A DNA stretch of 64,000 nt from Xestospongia muta (GCA_963693285.1 OY848928.1:2294501-2358500), one strand, 5' to 3'. Shown: positions 13,201-25,411, counted from the stretch's first letter. The notes: generated from the letters alone by a model not told the origin. Numbers and translations are program-made.

Positions 13201-13690
13201 ATAAACTTACTAAACTCTTTAGATCAGCTTATTTAACCAGTTTTCACAGTTAATTTCTAATCATTTTTAACTTTCAAAAGGCTCTAAACTCTTTATTTTA
13301 GAGTTTTAACCTATTTAGACTACTTTATTAGTATATTTAAGAGAGATAAACTTACTAAAGTCTTTAGATCAGCTTATTTAACCAGTTTTCACAGTTAATT
13401 TCTAATCTCTTTTACCTTTAAAAAAGCTCTAAACTCTTTATTTTAGAGTTTTAACCTATTTAGACTACTTTATTAGTATATTTAAGACAGATAAACTTAC
13501 TAAACTCTTTAGATCAGCTTATTTAACCAGTGTTCACCGTTAATTTCTAATCTTTTTCAACTTTGAAAAAGCTCTAAACTCTTTATTTTAGAGTTTTAAC
13601 CTATTTAGACTACTTTATTAGTATATTTAAGAGAGATAAACTTACTAAACTCTTTAGATCAGCTTATTTAACCAGTTTTCACAGTTAATT
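13201..13690 (+). repeat. 14-monomer-spaced duplicate, copy A
   Basis: A run of about three monomers is repeated 2,030 bp downstream (14 monomers) at 15,231-15,720. Shared tags are CATTTTTAACTTTCAAAAGG at 13,262 and 15,292, TAAAGTCTTTAG shortly after each, TCTCTTTTACC, and TGTTCACCG at 13,531 and 15,561. The same set of tags occurs inverted in the right arm, with AACGGTGAACA at 56,422, 57,292 and 57,871. The block is therefore one of the clearest haplotypes linking the two arms. Confidence 0.85.
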
Positions 13691-13809
13691 TCTAATCTTT
13701 TTCAACTTTGAAAAAGCTCTAAACTCTTTATTTTAGAGTTTTAACCTATTTAGACTACTTTATTAGTATATTTAAGACACATAAACTTACTAAACTCTTT
13801 AGATCAGCT

Positions 13810-14440
13810 TATTTAACCACATTTCACAGTTAATTTCTAATCTTTTTTACCTTTAAAAAAGCTCTAAACTCTTTATTTTAGAGTTTTAACCTATTTAGAC
13901 TACTTTATTAGTATATTTAGGTCAGATAAACTTACTAAACTCTTTATATCAGCTTATTTAACCAGTTTTCACAGTTAATTTCTAATCTTTTTTACCTTCA
14001 AAAAAGCTCTAAACTCTTTATTTTAGAGTTTTAACCTATTTAGACTACTTTATTAGTATATTTAAGACAGATAAACTTACTAAACTCTTTAGATCAGGTT
14101 ATTTAACCAGTTTTCACAGTTAATTTCTAATCTTTTTTACCTTTAAAAAAGCTCTAAACTCTTTATTTTAGAGTTTTAACCTATTTAGACTACTTTATTA
14201 GTATATTTAAGACAGATAAACTTACTAAACTCTTTAGATCAGCTTATTTAACCAGGTTTCACAGTTAATTTCTAATCTTTTTTACCTTTAAAAAAGCTCT
14301 AAACTCTTTATTTTAGAGTTTTAACCTATTTAGACTACTTTATTAGTATATTTAAGAGAGATAAACTTACTAAACTCTTTAGATCAGCTTATTTAACCAG
14401 TTTTCACAGTTAATTTCTAATCTTTTTTACCTTTGAAAAA
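13810..14440 (+). repeat. CCACAT / TTAGGTCAG / ATCAGGTTA haplotype, copy 1
   Basis: Four successive monomers carry, in order, CCACAT (13,818), TTTAGGTCAG (about 13,916), ACCTTCAAAAAAG (about 13,994), ATCAGGTTA (about 14,094) and AACCAGGTTT (about 14,251). The same ordered series occurs at 16,131-16,575 and at 19,461-19,903. Spacings between copies are 2,313 bp (16 monomers, slightly short) and 3,330 bp (23 monomers). Reverse-complement versions of parts of it lie at 41.67-42.01, 43.6 and 48.6-48.93 kb in the right arm. Confidence 0.85.
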
Positions 14441-15230
14441 GCTCTAAACTCTTTATTTTAGAGTTTTAAACTATTTAGACTACTTTATTAGTATATTTAA
14501 GACAGATTAACTTACTAAACTCTTTAGATCAGCTTATTTAACCAGTTTTCACAGTTAATTTCTAATCTTTTTTAACTTTCAAAAAGCTCTAAACTCTTTA
14601 TTTTAGAGTTTTAACCTATTTAGACTACTTTATTAGTATATTTAAGACAGATAAACTTACTAAACTCTTTAGATCAGCTTATTTAACCAGTTTTCACAGT
14701 TAATTTCTAATCTTTTTTACCTTTAAAAAAGCTCTAAACTCTTTATTTTAGAGTTTTAACCTATTTAGACTACTTTATTAGTATATTTAAGAGAGATAAA
14801 CTTACTAAACTCTTTAGATCAGCTTTTTTAACCAGTTTTCACAGTTAATTTCTAATCTTTTTCAACTTTTAAAAAGCTCTAAACTCTTTATTTTAGAGTT
14901 TTAACCTATTTAGACTACTTTATTAGTATATTTAAGAGAGATAAACTTACTAAACTCTTTAGATCAGCTTATTTAACCAGTTTTCACAGTTAATTTCTAA
15001 TCTTTTTTAACTTTCAAAAAGATCTAAACTCTTTATTTTAGAGTTTTAACCTATTTAGACTACTTTATTAGTATATTTAAGACAGATAAACTTACTAAAC
15101 TCTTTAGATCAGCTTATTTAACCAGTTTTCACAGTTAATTTCTAATCTTTTTTACCTTTAAAAAAGCTCTAAACTCTTTATTTTAGAGTTTTAACCTATT
15201 TAGACTACTTTATTAGTATATTTAAGACAG

Positions 15231-15720
15231 ATAAACTTACTAAACTCTTTAGATCAGCTTATTTAACCAGTTTTCACAGTTAATTTCTAATCATTTTTAA
15301 CTTTCAAAAGGCTCTAAACTCTTTATTTTAGAGTTTTAACCTATTTAGACTACTTTATTAGTATATTTAAGACAGATAAACTTACTAAAGTCTTTAGATC
15401 AGCTTATTTAACCAGTTTTCACAGTTAATTTCTAATCTCTTTTACCTTTAAAAAAGCTCTAAACTCTTTATTTTAGAGTTTTAACCTATTTAGACTACTT
15501 TATTAGTATATTTAAGACAGATAAACTTACTAAACTCTTTAGATCAGCTTATTTAACCAGTGTTCACCGTTAATTTCTAATCTTTTTCAACTTTGAAAAA
15601 GCTCTAAACTCTTTATTTTAGAGTTTTAACCTATTTAGACTACTTTATTAGTATATTTAAGAGAGATAAACTTACTAAACTCTTTAGATCAGCTTATTTA
15701 ACCAGTTTTCACAGTTAATT
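15231..15720 (+). repeat. 14-monomer-spaced duplicate, copy B
   Basis: This is the second copy of the haplotype at 13,201-13,690. The tag order and spacing are identical: AAAAGGCTC at 15,306, TAAAGTC, TGTTCACCG at 15,561. It lies immediately before the segment whose mirror partner is near 50 kb in the right arm. Inside the palindrome model its mirror partner is 56.42-56.70 kb (anchor sums 71,992-71,993). Confidence 0.85.
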
Positions 15721-15940
15721 TCTAATCTTTTTTAACTTTTAGTAAGCTCTAAACTCTTTATTTTAGAGTTTTAACCTATTTAGACTACTTTATTAGTATA
15801 TTTAAGACACATAAACTTACTAAACTCTTTAGATCAGCTTATTTAACCATTTTTCACCGTTAATTTCTAATCTTTTTTACCTTTAAAAAAGCTCTAAACT
15901 CTTTATTTTAGAGTTTTAAACTATTTAGACTAGTTTATTA

Positions 15941-16079
15941 GTATATTTAAGAGAGATAAACTTACTAAACTCTTTAGATCATTTAACCAGTTTTCACAGT
16001 TAATTTCTAATCTTTTTTAACTTTCAAAAAGCTCTAAACTCTTTATTTTAGAGTTTAACCTATTTAGACTACTTTATTA
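15941..16079 (+). repeat. Short monomer with a 5-bp deletion (GATCATTTAACC)
   Basis: This 139-bp unit lacks 5 bp in the AGATCAGCTTATTTAACC region, giving GATCATTTAACC at 15,977-15,988, plus one further base at GAGTTTAACC. The same 5-bp deletion occurs in the unit at 19,270-19,409 and, inverted (GGTTAAATGATC), at 50,084-50,095. In all three cases the neighbouring unit has AAACTATTTAGACTAG or its complement, so this is one haplotype by descent. It links the two arms. Confidence 0.9.
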
Positions 16080-16119
16080 GTATATTTAAGACAGATAAAC
16101 TTACTAAACTCTTTAGATC

Positions 16120-16740
16120 AGCTTATTTAACCACATTTCACAGTTAATTTCTAATCTTTTTTACCTTTAAAAAAGCTCTAAACTCTTTATTTTAGAGTTT
16201 TAACCTATTTAGACTACTTTATTAGTATATTTAGGTCAGATAAACTTACTAAACTCTTTATATCAGCTTATTTAACCAGTTTTCACAGTTAATTTCTAAT
16301 CTTTTTTACCTTCAAAAAAGCTCTAAACTCTTTATTTTAGAGTTTTAACCTATTTAGACTACTTTATTAGTATATTTAAGACAGATAAACTTACTAAACT
16401 CTTTAGATCAGGTTATTTAACCAGTTTTCACAGTTAATTTCTAATCTTTTTTACCTTTAAAAAAGCTCTAAACTCTTTATTTTAGAGTTTTAACCTATTT
16501 AGACTACTTTATTAGTATATTTAAGACAGATAAACTTACTAAACTCTTTAGATCAGCTTATTTAACCAGGTTTCACAGTTAATTTCTAATCTTTTTTACC
16601 TTTAAAAAAGCTCTAAACTCTTTATTTTAGAGTTTTAACCTATTTAGACTACTTTATTAGTATATTTAAGAGAGATAAACTTACTAAACTCTTTAGATCA
16701 GCTTATTTAACCAGTTTTCACAGTTAATTTCTAATCTTTT
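16120..16740 (+). repeat. CCACAT / TTAGGTCAG / ATCAGGTTA haplotype, copy 2
   Basis: This is the second copy of the ordered variant series: CCACAT 16,131, GGTCAG 16,234, ACCTTCAAAAAAG 16,308, ATCAGGTTA 16,407, then AACCAGGTTT. Its mirror partner in the right arm is about 48.64-48.93 kb, where TAACCTGAT ends at 48,651, CTTTTTTGAAGGT at 48,750 and ATGTGG at 48,927. All three anchor sums equal 65,058. Confidence 0.87.
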
Positions 16741-19269
16741 TTAACTTTCAAAAAGCTCTAAACTCTTTATTTTAGAGTTTTAACCTATTTAGACTACTTT
16801 ATTAGTATATTTAAGAGAGATAAACTTACTAAACTCTTTAGATCAGCTTATTTAACCAGTTTTCACAGTTAATTTCTAATCTTTTTTACCTTTAAAAAAG
16901 CTCTAAACTCTTTATTTTAGAGTTTTAACCTATTTAGACTACTTTATTAGTATATTTAAGAGAGATAAACTTACTAAACTCTTTAGATCAGCTTTTTTAA
17001 CCAGTTTTCACAGTTAATTTCTAATCTTTTTCAACTTTTAAAAAGCTCTAAACTCTTTATTTTAGAGTTTTAACCTATTTAGACTACTTTATTAGTATAT
17101 TTAAGAGAGATAAACTTACTAAACTCTTTAGATCAGCTTATTTAACCAGTTTTCACAGTTAATTTCTAATCTTTTTTAACTTTCAAAAAGATCTAAACTC
17201 TTTATTTTAGAGTTTTAACCTATTTAGACTACTTTATTAGTATATTTAAGACAGATAAACTTACTAAACTCTTTAGATCAGCTTATTTAACCAGTTTTCA
17301 CAGTTAATTTCTAATCTTTTTTACCTTTAAAAAAGCTCTAAACTCTTTATTTTAGAGTTTTAACCTATTTAGACTACTTTATTAGTATATTTAAGACAGA
17401 TAAACTTACTAAACTCTTTAGATCAGCTTATTTAACCAGTTTTCACAGTTAATTTCTAATCTTTTTTACCTTTAAAAAAGCTCTAAACTCTTTATTTTAG
17501 AGTTTTAACCTATTTAGACTACTTTATTAGTATATTTAAGAGAGATAAACTTACTAAACTCTTTAGATCAGCTTATTTAACCAGTTTTCACAGTTAATTT
17601 CTAATCTTTTTCAACTTTTAAAAAGCTCTAAACTCTTTATTTTAGAGTTTTAACCTATTTAGACTACTTTATTAGTATATTTATGAGAGATAAACTTACT
17701 AAACTCTTTAGATCAGCTTATTTAAGCAGTTTTCACAGTTAATTTCTAATCTTTTTTAACTTTCAAAAAGATCTAAACTCTTTATTTTAGAGTTTTAACC
17801 TATTTAGACTACTTTATTAGTATATTTAAGACAGATAAACTTACTAAACTCTTTAGATCAGCTTATTTAACCAGTTTTCACAGTTAATTTCTAATCTTTT
17901 TCAACTTTAAAAAAGCTCTAAACTCTTTATTTTAGAGTTTTAACCTATTTAGACTACTTTATTAGTATATTTAAGACAGATAAACTTACTAGAGTCTTTA
18001 GATCAGCTTATTTAACCAGTTTTCACAGTTAATTTCTAATCTTTTTTACCTTTAAAAAAGTTCTAAACTCTTTATTTTAGAGTTTTAACCTTTTTAGACT
18101 ACTTTATTAGTATATTAAAGAGAGATAAACTTACTAAACTCTTTAGATCAGCTTATTTAACCACATTTCACAGTTAATTTCTAATCTTATTTACCTTTAA
18201 AAAAGCTCTAAACTCTTTATTTTAGAGTTTTAACCTATTTAGACTACTTTATTAGTATATTTAAGAGAGATAAACTTACTAAACTCTTTAGATCAGCTTA
18301 TTTAACCAGTTTTCACAGTTAATTTCTAATCTTTTTTACCTTCAAAAAAGCTCTAAACTCTTTATTTTAGAGGTTTAACCTATTTAGACTACTTTATTAG
18401 TATATTTAAGAGAGATAAACTTACTAAACTCTTTAGATCAGGTTATTTAACCAGTTTTCACAGTTAATTTCTAATCTTTTTTACCTTTAAAAAAGCTCTA
18501 AACTCTTTTTTTTAGAGTTTTAACCTATTTAGACTACTTTATTAGTATATTTAAGACAGATAAACTTACTAAACTCTTTAGATCAGCTTATTTAACCAGT
18601 TTTCACAGTTAATTTCTAATCATTTTTACCTTTAAAAAAGCTCTAACCTCTTTATTTTAGAGTTTTAACCTATTTAGACTACTTTATTAGTATATTTAAG
18701 ACAGATAAACTTACTAAACTCTTTAGATCAGCTTATTTAACCAGTTTTCACAGTTAATTTCTACTTTTTTTTTACCTTTGAAAAAGCTATAAACTCTTTA
18801 TTTTAGAGTTTTAACCTATTTAGACTACTTTATTAGTATATTTAAGAGTGATAAACTTACTAAACTCTTTAGATCAGCTTATTTAACCAGTTTTCACAGT
18901 TAATTTCTAATCTTTTTTAACTTTCAAAAAGCTCTAAACTCTTTATTTTAGAGTTTTAACCTCTTTAGACTACTTTATTATTATATTTAAGACAGATAAA
19001 CTTACTAAACTCTTTAGATCAGCTTATTTAACCAGTTTTCACAGTTAATTTCTAATCTTTTTTAACTTTTAGAAAGCACTAAACTCTTTATTTTAGAGTT
19101 TTAACCTATTTAGACTACTTTATTAGTATATTTAAGACACATAAACTTACTAAACTCTTTAGATCAGCTTATTTAACCAGTTTTCCCGTTAATTTCTAAT
19201 CTTTTTTACCTTTAAAAAAGCTCTAAACTCTTTATTTTAGAGTTTTAAACTATTTAGACTAGTTTATTA

Positions 19270-19409
19270 GTATATTTAAGAGAGATAAACTTACTAAACT
19301 CTTTAGATCATTTAACCAGTTTTCACAGTTAATTTCTAATCTTTTTTAACTTTCAAAAAGCTCTAAACTCTTTATTTTAGAGTTTTAACCTATTTAGACT
19401 ACTTTATTA
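19270..19409 (+). repeat. Short monomer with the same 5-bp deletion, second left-arm copy
   Basis: This 140-bp unit carries the GATCATTTAACC deletion form and is preceded by TTTTAAACTATTTAGACTAG, as in the copy at 15,941-16,079. The two lie 3,329-3,331 bp apart (23 monomers), the same spacing as the two following haplotype series, so they belong to one duplicated block of at least 1 kb. Confidence 0.88.
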
Positions 19410-19449
19410 GTATATTTAAGACAGATAAACTTACTAAACTCTTTAGATC

Positions 19450-19957
19450 AGCTTATTTAACCACATTTCACAGTTAATTTCTAATCTTTTTTACCTTTAA
19501 AAAAGCTCTAAACTCTTTATTTTAGAGTTTTAACCTATTTAGACTACTTTATTAGTATATTTAGGTCAGATAAACTTACTAAACTCTTTAGATCAGCTTA
19601 TTTAACCAGTTTTCACAGTTAATTTCTAATCTTTTTTACCTTCAAAAAAGCTCTAAACTCTTTATTTTAGAGTTTTAACCTATTTAGACTACTTTATTAG
19701 TATATTTAAGACAGATAAACTTACTAAACTCTTTAGATCAGGTTATTTAACCAGTTTTCACAGTTAATTTCTAATCTTTTTTACCTTTAAAAAAGCTCTA
19801 AACTCTTTATTTTAGAGTTTTAACCTATTTAGACTACTTTATTAGTATATTTAAGACAGATAAACTTACTAAACTCTTTAGATCAGCTTATTTAACCAGG
19901 TTTCACAGTTAATTTCTAATCTTTTTTACCTTTAAAAAAGGTCTAAACTCTTTATTT
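19450..19957 (+). repeat. CCACAT / TTAGGTCAG / ATCAGGTTA haplotype, copy 3, cut by the junction
   Basis: This is the third copy of the series, with CCACAT at 19,461, GGTCAG at 19,564, ATCAGGTTA at 19,737 and AACCAGGTTT at 19,894, ended by the inversion junction at 19,957. Three of these anchors map in mirror order to the right arm at CTGACCTAA 42,003-42,011, TAACCTGAT 41,827-41,835 and AAACCTGGTT 41,669-41,678. All three give the sum 61,572. The junction itself therefore corresponds to about 41,615 in the right arm. Confidence 0.87.
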
Positions 19958-19970
19958 ACTAATTGTTTAG
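19943..19970. other. Inversion junction between the two array orientations
   Basis: The forward array stops after TTTATTT at 19,957, which is monomer position 113. Seven bases, ACTAATT (19,958-19,964), match neither side in register. The reverse array then starts with GTTTAGTAAG, the complement of monomer positions 30-21. Around the break lies the 6-bp inverted repeat CTAAAC (19,943-19,948) / GTTTAG (19,965-19,970). The left CTAAAC is the second copy of the internal 12-base word and the right one is the first copy, so the break joins the two half-unit words in opposite orientation. This is a sharp single switch; I found no other orientation change in the window. The monomers on the two sides are not mirror copies of each other, so this is not a simple perfect fold-back. 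Confidence 0.93.
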
Positions 19971-19999
19971 TAAGTTTATCTGTCTTAAATATACTAATA

Positions 20000-20720
20000 A
20001 AGTAGTCTAAATAGGTTAAAACTCTAAAATAAAGAGTTTAGAGCTTTCTAAAAGTTAAAAAAATTAGAAATTAACTGTGAAAACTGGTTAAATAAGCTGA
20101 TCTAAAGAGTTTAGTAAGTTTATCTGTCTTAAATATACTAATAAAGTAGTCTAAATAGGTTAAAACTCTAAAATAAAGAGTTTAGAGCTTTTTTAAAGGT
20201 AAAAAAGATTGGAAATTAAGTTTGAAAACTGGTTAAATAAGCTGATCTAAAGAGTTTAGTAAGTTTATCTGTCTTAAATATACTAATAAAGTAGTCTAAA
20301 TAGGTTAAAACTCTAAAATAAAGAGTTTAGAGCTTTTTTAAAGTTGAAAAAGATTAGAAATTAACTGTGAAAACTGGTTAAATAAGCTGATCTAAATAGT
20401 TTAGTAAGTTTATCTGTCTTAAATATACTAATAAAGTAGTCTAAATAGGTTAAAACTCTAAAATAAAGAGTTTAGAGCTTTTTTAAATGTAAAAAAGATT
20501 AGAAAATAACTGTGAAAACTGGTTAAATAAGCTGATCTAAAGAGTTTAGTAAGTTTATCTGTCTTAAGTATACTAATAAAGTAGTCTAAATAGGTTAAAA
20601 CTCTAAAATAAAGAGTTTAGAGCTTTTTTAAAGGTAAAAGAAATTAGAAATTAACTGTGAAAACTGGTTAAATAAGCTGATTTAAGAGTTTAGTAAGTTT
20701 ATGTGTCTTAAATATACTAA
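20000..20720 (-). repeat. Five-monomer block, copy 1
   Basis: This is the first block after the junction. It carries CTTTCTAAAAGTTAAAAAAATT (20,043), a modified AATTAAGT, CTAAATAGTTTAG, AAATGTAAAAAAG and GTCTTAAGTATAC (20,561) in order. The same order occurs at about 24.06-24.69 and again at 24.78-25.41 kb (GTCTTAAGTA at 24,617 and 25,340). Spacing from copy 1 to the others is 4,056 and 4,779 bp, which are 28 and 33 monomers. Confidence 0.83.
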
Positions 20721-23700
20721 TAAAGTAGTCTAAATAGGTTAAAACTCTAAAATAAAGAGTTTAGAGCTTTCTAAAAGTTAAAAAAGATTAGAAAGTAACT
20801 GTGAAAACTGGTTAAATAAACTGATCTAAAGAGTTTAGTAAGTTTATCTGTCTTAAATATACTAATAAAGTAGTCTAAATAGGTTAAAACTCTAAAATAA
20901 AGAGTTTAGAGCTTTTTCAAAGTTGAAAAAGATTAGAAATTAACGGTGAAAACTGGTTAAATAAGCTGATCTAAAGAGTTTAGTAAGTTTATCTCTGTTA
21001 AATATACTAATAAAGTAGTCTAAATAGGTTAAAACTCTAAAATAAAGAGGTTAGAGCTTTTTGAAAGTTAAAAATGATTAGAAATTAACTGTGAAAACTG
21101 GTTAAATAAGCTGATCTAAAGAGTTTAGTAAGTTTATCTGTCTTAAATATACTAATAAAGTAGTCTAAATAGGTTAAAACTCTAAAATAAAGATTTTAGA
21201 GCTTTTTAAAAGTTGAAAAAGATTAGAAATTAACTTTGAAAACTGGTTAAATAAGCTGATCTAAAGAGTTTAGTAAGTTTATCTGTCTTAAATATAATAA
21301 TAAAGTAGTCTAAATAGGTTAAAACTCTAAAATAAAGAGTTTAGAGCTTTTTCAAAGGAAAAAATGATTAGAAATAAACTGTGAAAACTGGTTAAATAAG
21401 CTGATCTAAATAGTTTAGTAAGTTTATCTGTCTTAAATATACTAATAAAGTAGTCTAAATAGGTTAAAAATCTAAAATAAAGAGTTTAGAGCTTTTTGAA
21501 AGTTAAAAAAGATTAGAAATTAACTGTGAAAACTGGTTAAATAAGCTGATCTAAAGAGTTTAGTAAGTTTATCTGTCTTAAATATACTAATAAAGTAGTC
21601 TAAATAGGTTAAAACTCTAAAATAAAGAGTTTAGAGCTTTTTGAAAGTTAAAAAAGATTGGAAATTAACTGTGAAAACTGGTTAAATAAGCCGATCTAAA
21701 GAGTTTAGTAAGTTTATCTGTCTTAAATATACTAATAAGGTAGTCTAAATAGGTTAAAACTCTAAAATAAAGAGTTTAGAGCTTTTTGAAAGTTAAAAAA
21801 GATTGGAAATTAACTGTGAAAACTGGTTAAATAAGCTGATCTAAAGAGTTTAGTAAGTTTATCTGTCTTAAATATACTAATAAAGTAGTCTAAATAGGTT
21901 AAAACTCTAAAATAAAGAGTTTAGAGCTTTTTTAAAGGTAAAAAAAATTAGAAATTAACTGTGAAAACTGGTTAAAGAAGCTGATCTAAAGAGTTTAGTA
22001 AGTTTATCTGTCTTAAATATACTAATAAAGTAGTCTAAATAGGTTAAAACTCTAAAATAAAGAGTTTAGAGCTTTTTGAAAGTTAAAAAAGATTAGAAAT
22101 TAACTGTGAAAACTGGTTAAATAAGCTGATCTAAAGAGTTTAGTAAGTTTATCTCTATTAAATATACTAATAAATTAGTCTAAATAGGTTAAAACTCTAA
22201 AATAAAGAGTTTAGAGCTTTTTGAAAGTTAAAAAAGATTAGAAATTAACTGTGAAAACCGGTTAAATAAGCTGATCTAAAGAGTTTAGTAAGTTTATCTG
22301 TCTTAAATATACTAATAAAGTAGTCTAAATAGGTTAAAACTCTAAAATAAAGAGTTTAGAGCTTTTTCAAAGTTGAAAAAGATTAGAAATTAACGGTGAA
22401 CACTGGTTAAATAAGCTGATCTAAAGAGTTTAGTAAGTTTATCTGTCTTAAATATACTAATAAAGTAGTCTAAATAGGTTAAAACTCTAAAATAAAGAGT
22501 TTAGAGCTTTTTTAAAGGTAAAAAAGATTAGAAATTAACTGTGAAAACTGGTTAAATAAGCTGATCTAAAGAGTTTAGTAAGTTTATCTGTCTTAAATAT
22601 ACTAATAAAGTAGTCTAAATAGGTTAAAACTCTAAAATAAAGAGTTTAGAGCCTTTTGAAAGTTAAAAATGATTAGAAATTAACTGTGAAAACTGGTTAA
22701 ATAAGCTGATCTAAAGAGTTTAGTAAGTTTATCTGTCTTAAATATACTAATAAAGTAGTCTAAATAGGTTAAAACTCTAAAATAAAGAGTTTAGAGCTTT
22801 TTGAAAGTTAAAAAAGATTAGAAATTAACTGTGAAAACTGATTAAATAAGCTGATCTAAAGAGTTTAGTAAGTTTATCTGTCTTAAATATACTAATAAAG
22901 TAGTCTAAATAGGATAAAACTCTAAAATAAAGAGTTTAGAGCTTTTTTAAAGGTAAAAAAGATTAGAAATTAACTGTGAAAACTGGTTCAATAAGCTGAT
23001 CTAAAGAGTTTAGTAAGTTTATCTCTCTTAAATATACTAATAAAGTAGTCTAAATAGGTTAAAACTCTAAAATAAAGAGTTTAGAGCTTTTTCAAAGTTG
23101 AAAAAAATTACAAATTAACTGTGAAAACTGGTTAAATAAGCTGATCTAAAGAGTTTAGTAAGTTTATCTCTCTTAAATATACTAATAAAGTAGTCTAAAT
23201 ACGCTAAAACTCTAAAATAAAGAGTTTAGATCTTTTTGAAAGTTGAAAAAGATTAGAAATTAAGTGTGAAAACTGGTTAAATAAGCTGATCTAAAGAGTT
23301 TAGTAAGTTTATCTGTCTTAAATATACTAATAAAGTAGTCTAAATAGGTTAAAACTCTAAAATAAAGAGTTTAGAACTTTTTTAAAAGTAAAAAAAATTA
23401 GAAATTAACTGTGAAAAGTGGTTAAATAAGCTGATTTAAGAGTTTAGTAAGTTTATGTGTGTTAAATATACTAATAAAGTAGTCTAAATAGGTTAAAACT
23501 CTAAAATAAAGAGTTTAGAGCTTTTTGAAAGTTAAAAAAGATTAGAAATTAACTGTGAAAACTGGTTAAATAAGCTGATCTAAAGAGTTTGGTAAGTTTA
23601 TCTCTCTTAAAAATACTAATAAAGTAGTCTAAGTAGTTTAAAACTCTAAAATAAAGAGTTTAGAGCTTTTTCAAAGGTAAAAAAGATTAGAAATTAACTG

Positions 23701-23965
23701 TGAAAACTGGTTAAATAAGCTGATCTAAAGAGTTTAGTAAGTTTATCTGTCTTAAATATACTAATAAAGTAGTCTAAATAGGTTAAAACTCTAAAATAAA
23801 GAGTTTAGAGCTTTTTTAAAGGTAAAAAAGATTAGAAATTAACTGTGAAACCTGGTTAAATAAGCTGATCTAAAGAGTTTAGTAAGTTTATGTGTCTGAA
23901 ATATACTAATAAAGTAGTCTAAATAGGTTAAAACTCTAAAATAAAGAGTTTAGAGCTTTTTTAAA

Positions 23966-25411
23966 GGTAAAAAAATTTAGAAATTAACTGTGAAAACTGG
24001 TTAAATTAGCTGATTTAAGAGTTTAGTAAGTTTATCTGTCTTAAATATACTAATAAAGTAGTCTAAATAGGTTAAAACTCTAAAATAAAGAGTTTAGAGC
24101 TTTCTAAAAGTTAAAAAAATTAGAAATTAACTGTGAAAACTGGTTAAATAAGCTGATCTAAAGAGTTTAGTAAGTTTATCTGTCTTAAATATACTAATAA
24201 AGTAGTCTAAATAGGTTAAAACTCTAAAATAAAGAGTTTAGAGCTTTTTTGAAGATAAAAAAGATTAGAAATTAAGTGTGAAAACTGGTTAAATAAGCTA
24301 ATCTAAAGAGTTTAGTAAGTTTATCTGTCTTAAATATACTAATAAAGTAGTCTAAATAGGTTAAAACTCTAAAATAAAGAGTTTAGAGCTTTTTTAAAGT
24401 TGAAAAAGATTAGAAATTAACTGTGAAAACTGGTTAAATAAGCTGATCTAAATAGTTTAGTAAGTTTATCTGTCTTAAATATACTAATAAAGTAGTCTAA
24501 ATAGGTTAAAACTCTAAAATAAAGAGTTTAGAGCTTTTTTAAATGTAAAAAAGATTAGAAATTAACTGTGAAAACTGGTTAAATAAGCTGATCTAAAGAG
24601 TTTAGTAAGTTTATCTGTCTTAAGTATACTAATAAAGTAGTCTAAATAGGTTAAAACTCTAAAATAAAGAGTTTAGAGCTTTTTTAAAGGTAAAAAAATT
24701 TAGAAATTAACTGTGAAAACTGGTTAAATTAGCTGATTTAAGAGTTTAGTAAGTTTATCTGTCTTAAATATACTAATAAAGTAGTCTAAATAGGTTAAAA
24801 CTCTAAAATAAAGAGTTTAGAGCTTTCTAAAAGTTAAAAAAATTAGAAATTAACTGTGAAAACTGGTTAAATAAGCTGATCTAAAGAGTTTAGTAAGTTT
24901 ATCTGTCTTAAATATACTAATAAAGTAGTCTAAATAGGTTAAAACTCTAAAATAAAGAGTTTAGAGCTTTTTTGAAGATAAAAAAGATTAGAAATTAAGT
25001 GTGAAAACTGGTTAAATAAGCTAATCTAAAGAGTTTAGTAAGTTTATCTGTCTTAAATATACTAATAAAGTAGTCTAAATAGGTTAAAACTCTAAAATAA
25101 AGAGTTTAGAGCTTTTTTAAAGTTGAAAAAGATTAGAAATTAACTGTGAAAACTGGTTAAATAAGCTGATCTAAATAGTTTAGTAAGTTTATCTGTCTTA
25201 AATATACTAATAAAGTAGTCTAAATAGGTTAAAACTCTAAAATAAAGAGTTTAGAGCTTTTTTAAATGTAAAAAAGATTAGAAATTAACTGTGAAAACTG
25301 GTTAAATAAGCTGATCTAAAGAGTTTAGTAAGTTTATCTGTCTTAAGTATACTAATAAAGTAGTCTAAATAGGTTAAAACTCTAAAATAAAGAGTTTAGA
25401 GCTTTTTTAAA
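23966..25411 (-). repeat. Five-monomer (723-bp) tandem duplication
   Basis: Two adjacent 723-bp copies are nearly identical: GGTAAAAAAATTTAG at 23,966 and 24,689, TTTTTTGAAGATAAAAAAG once in each, CTAAATAGTTTAG once in each, and GTCTTAAGTA at 24,617 and 25,340. Close identity, including odd variants such as TTTTGAAGATAAA, marks this as a recent local amplification of five units by unequal exchange. Confidence 0.87.

Larger units (their letters stand above)
1..19957 (+). repeat. Satellite array, left arm, forward orientation (145-bp monomer)
   Basis: This is an uninterrupted head-to-tail tandem array of about 138 copies of an AT-rich unit. Phasing on the word GTATATTTAAG gives starts at 1, 146, 291, 434, 578, 723 and 868, so the spacing is 145 bp with occasional 143-144 bp units caused by small deletions. 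Units differ by scattered substitutions and by a variable segment before GCTCTAAAC. I found no ORF of note, no RNA gene and no inserted foreign sequence. Frames are closed by repeated TAA/TAG, and the non-triplet period brings these stops into every frame. Long copies of monomer groups are visible (see separate entries). The last unit starts at 19,845 and is cut off after 113 of 145 bases at the inversion junction. The role is unknown; a tandem satellite of nucleosome-like unit length is what many centromeric or heterochromatic blocks contain, but nothing here proves that. Confidence 0.98.
12320..19957. repeat. Left arm of a large degenerate palindrome
   Basis: Ordered rare variants in this stretch reappear inverted and in mirror order in the right arm. 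Left/right anchors: AACCAGGTTT 19,894 / ending 41,678; ATCAGGTTA 19,737/41,835; GTTTTAAAC 19,242/45,669; AACTTTTAGAAAG 19,064/45,848; CTAC plus T-run plus ACCTTTG 18,761/46,296; ATCAGGTTA 18,437/46,620 and 16,407/48,651; ACCTTCAAAAAAG 16,308/48,750; GATCATTTAACC 15,977/50,095; TGTTCACCGTT 15,561/56,432 and 13,531/57,881; GCTGTAAACTC 12,991/58,275; GTTTTATCC 12,867/58,399; AACACACAT 12,324/58,795. The steps in the sums are close to whole numbers of monomers. I infer common descent by inversion or fold-back, followed by monomer gains and losses. Confidence 0.8.

Noticed and set aside
1..19957. Strict alternation of GACAG and GAGAG units as a dimeric repeat
   Set aside because: Both forms occur, but the order is irregular, with runs of either form, so there is no two-unit period.
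19900..20100. Perfect fold-back hairpin at the inversion junction, as from a palindromic read artefact
   Set aside because: The monomers on the two sides carry different variants and enter at different monomer positions. The mirror partner of the left end lies at about 41.6 kb, not next to the junction.
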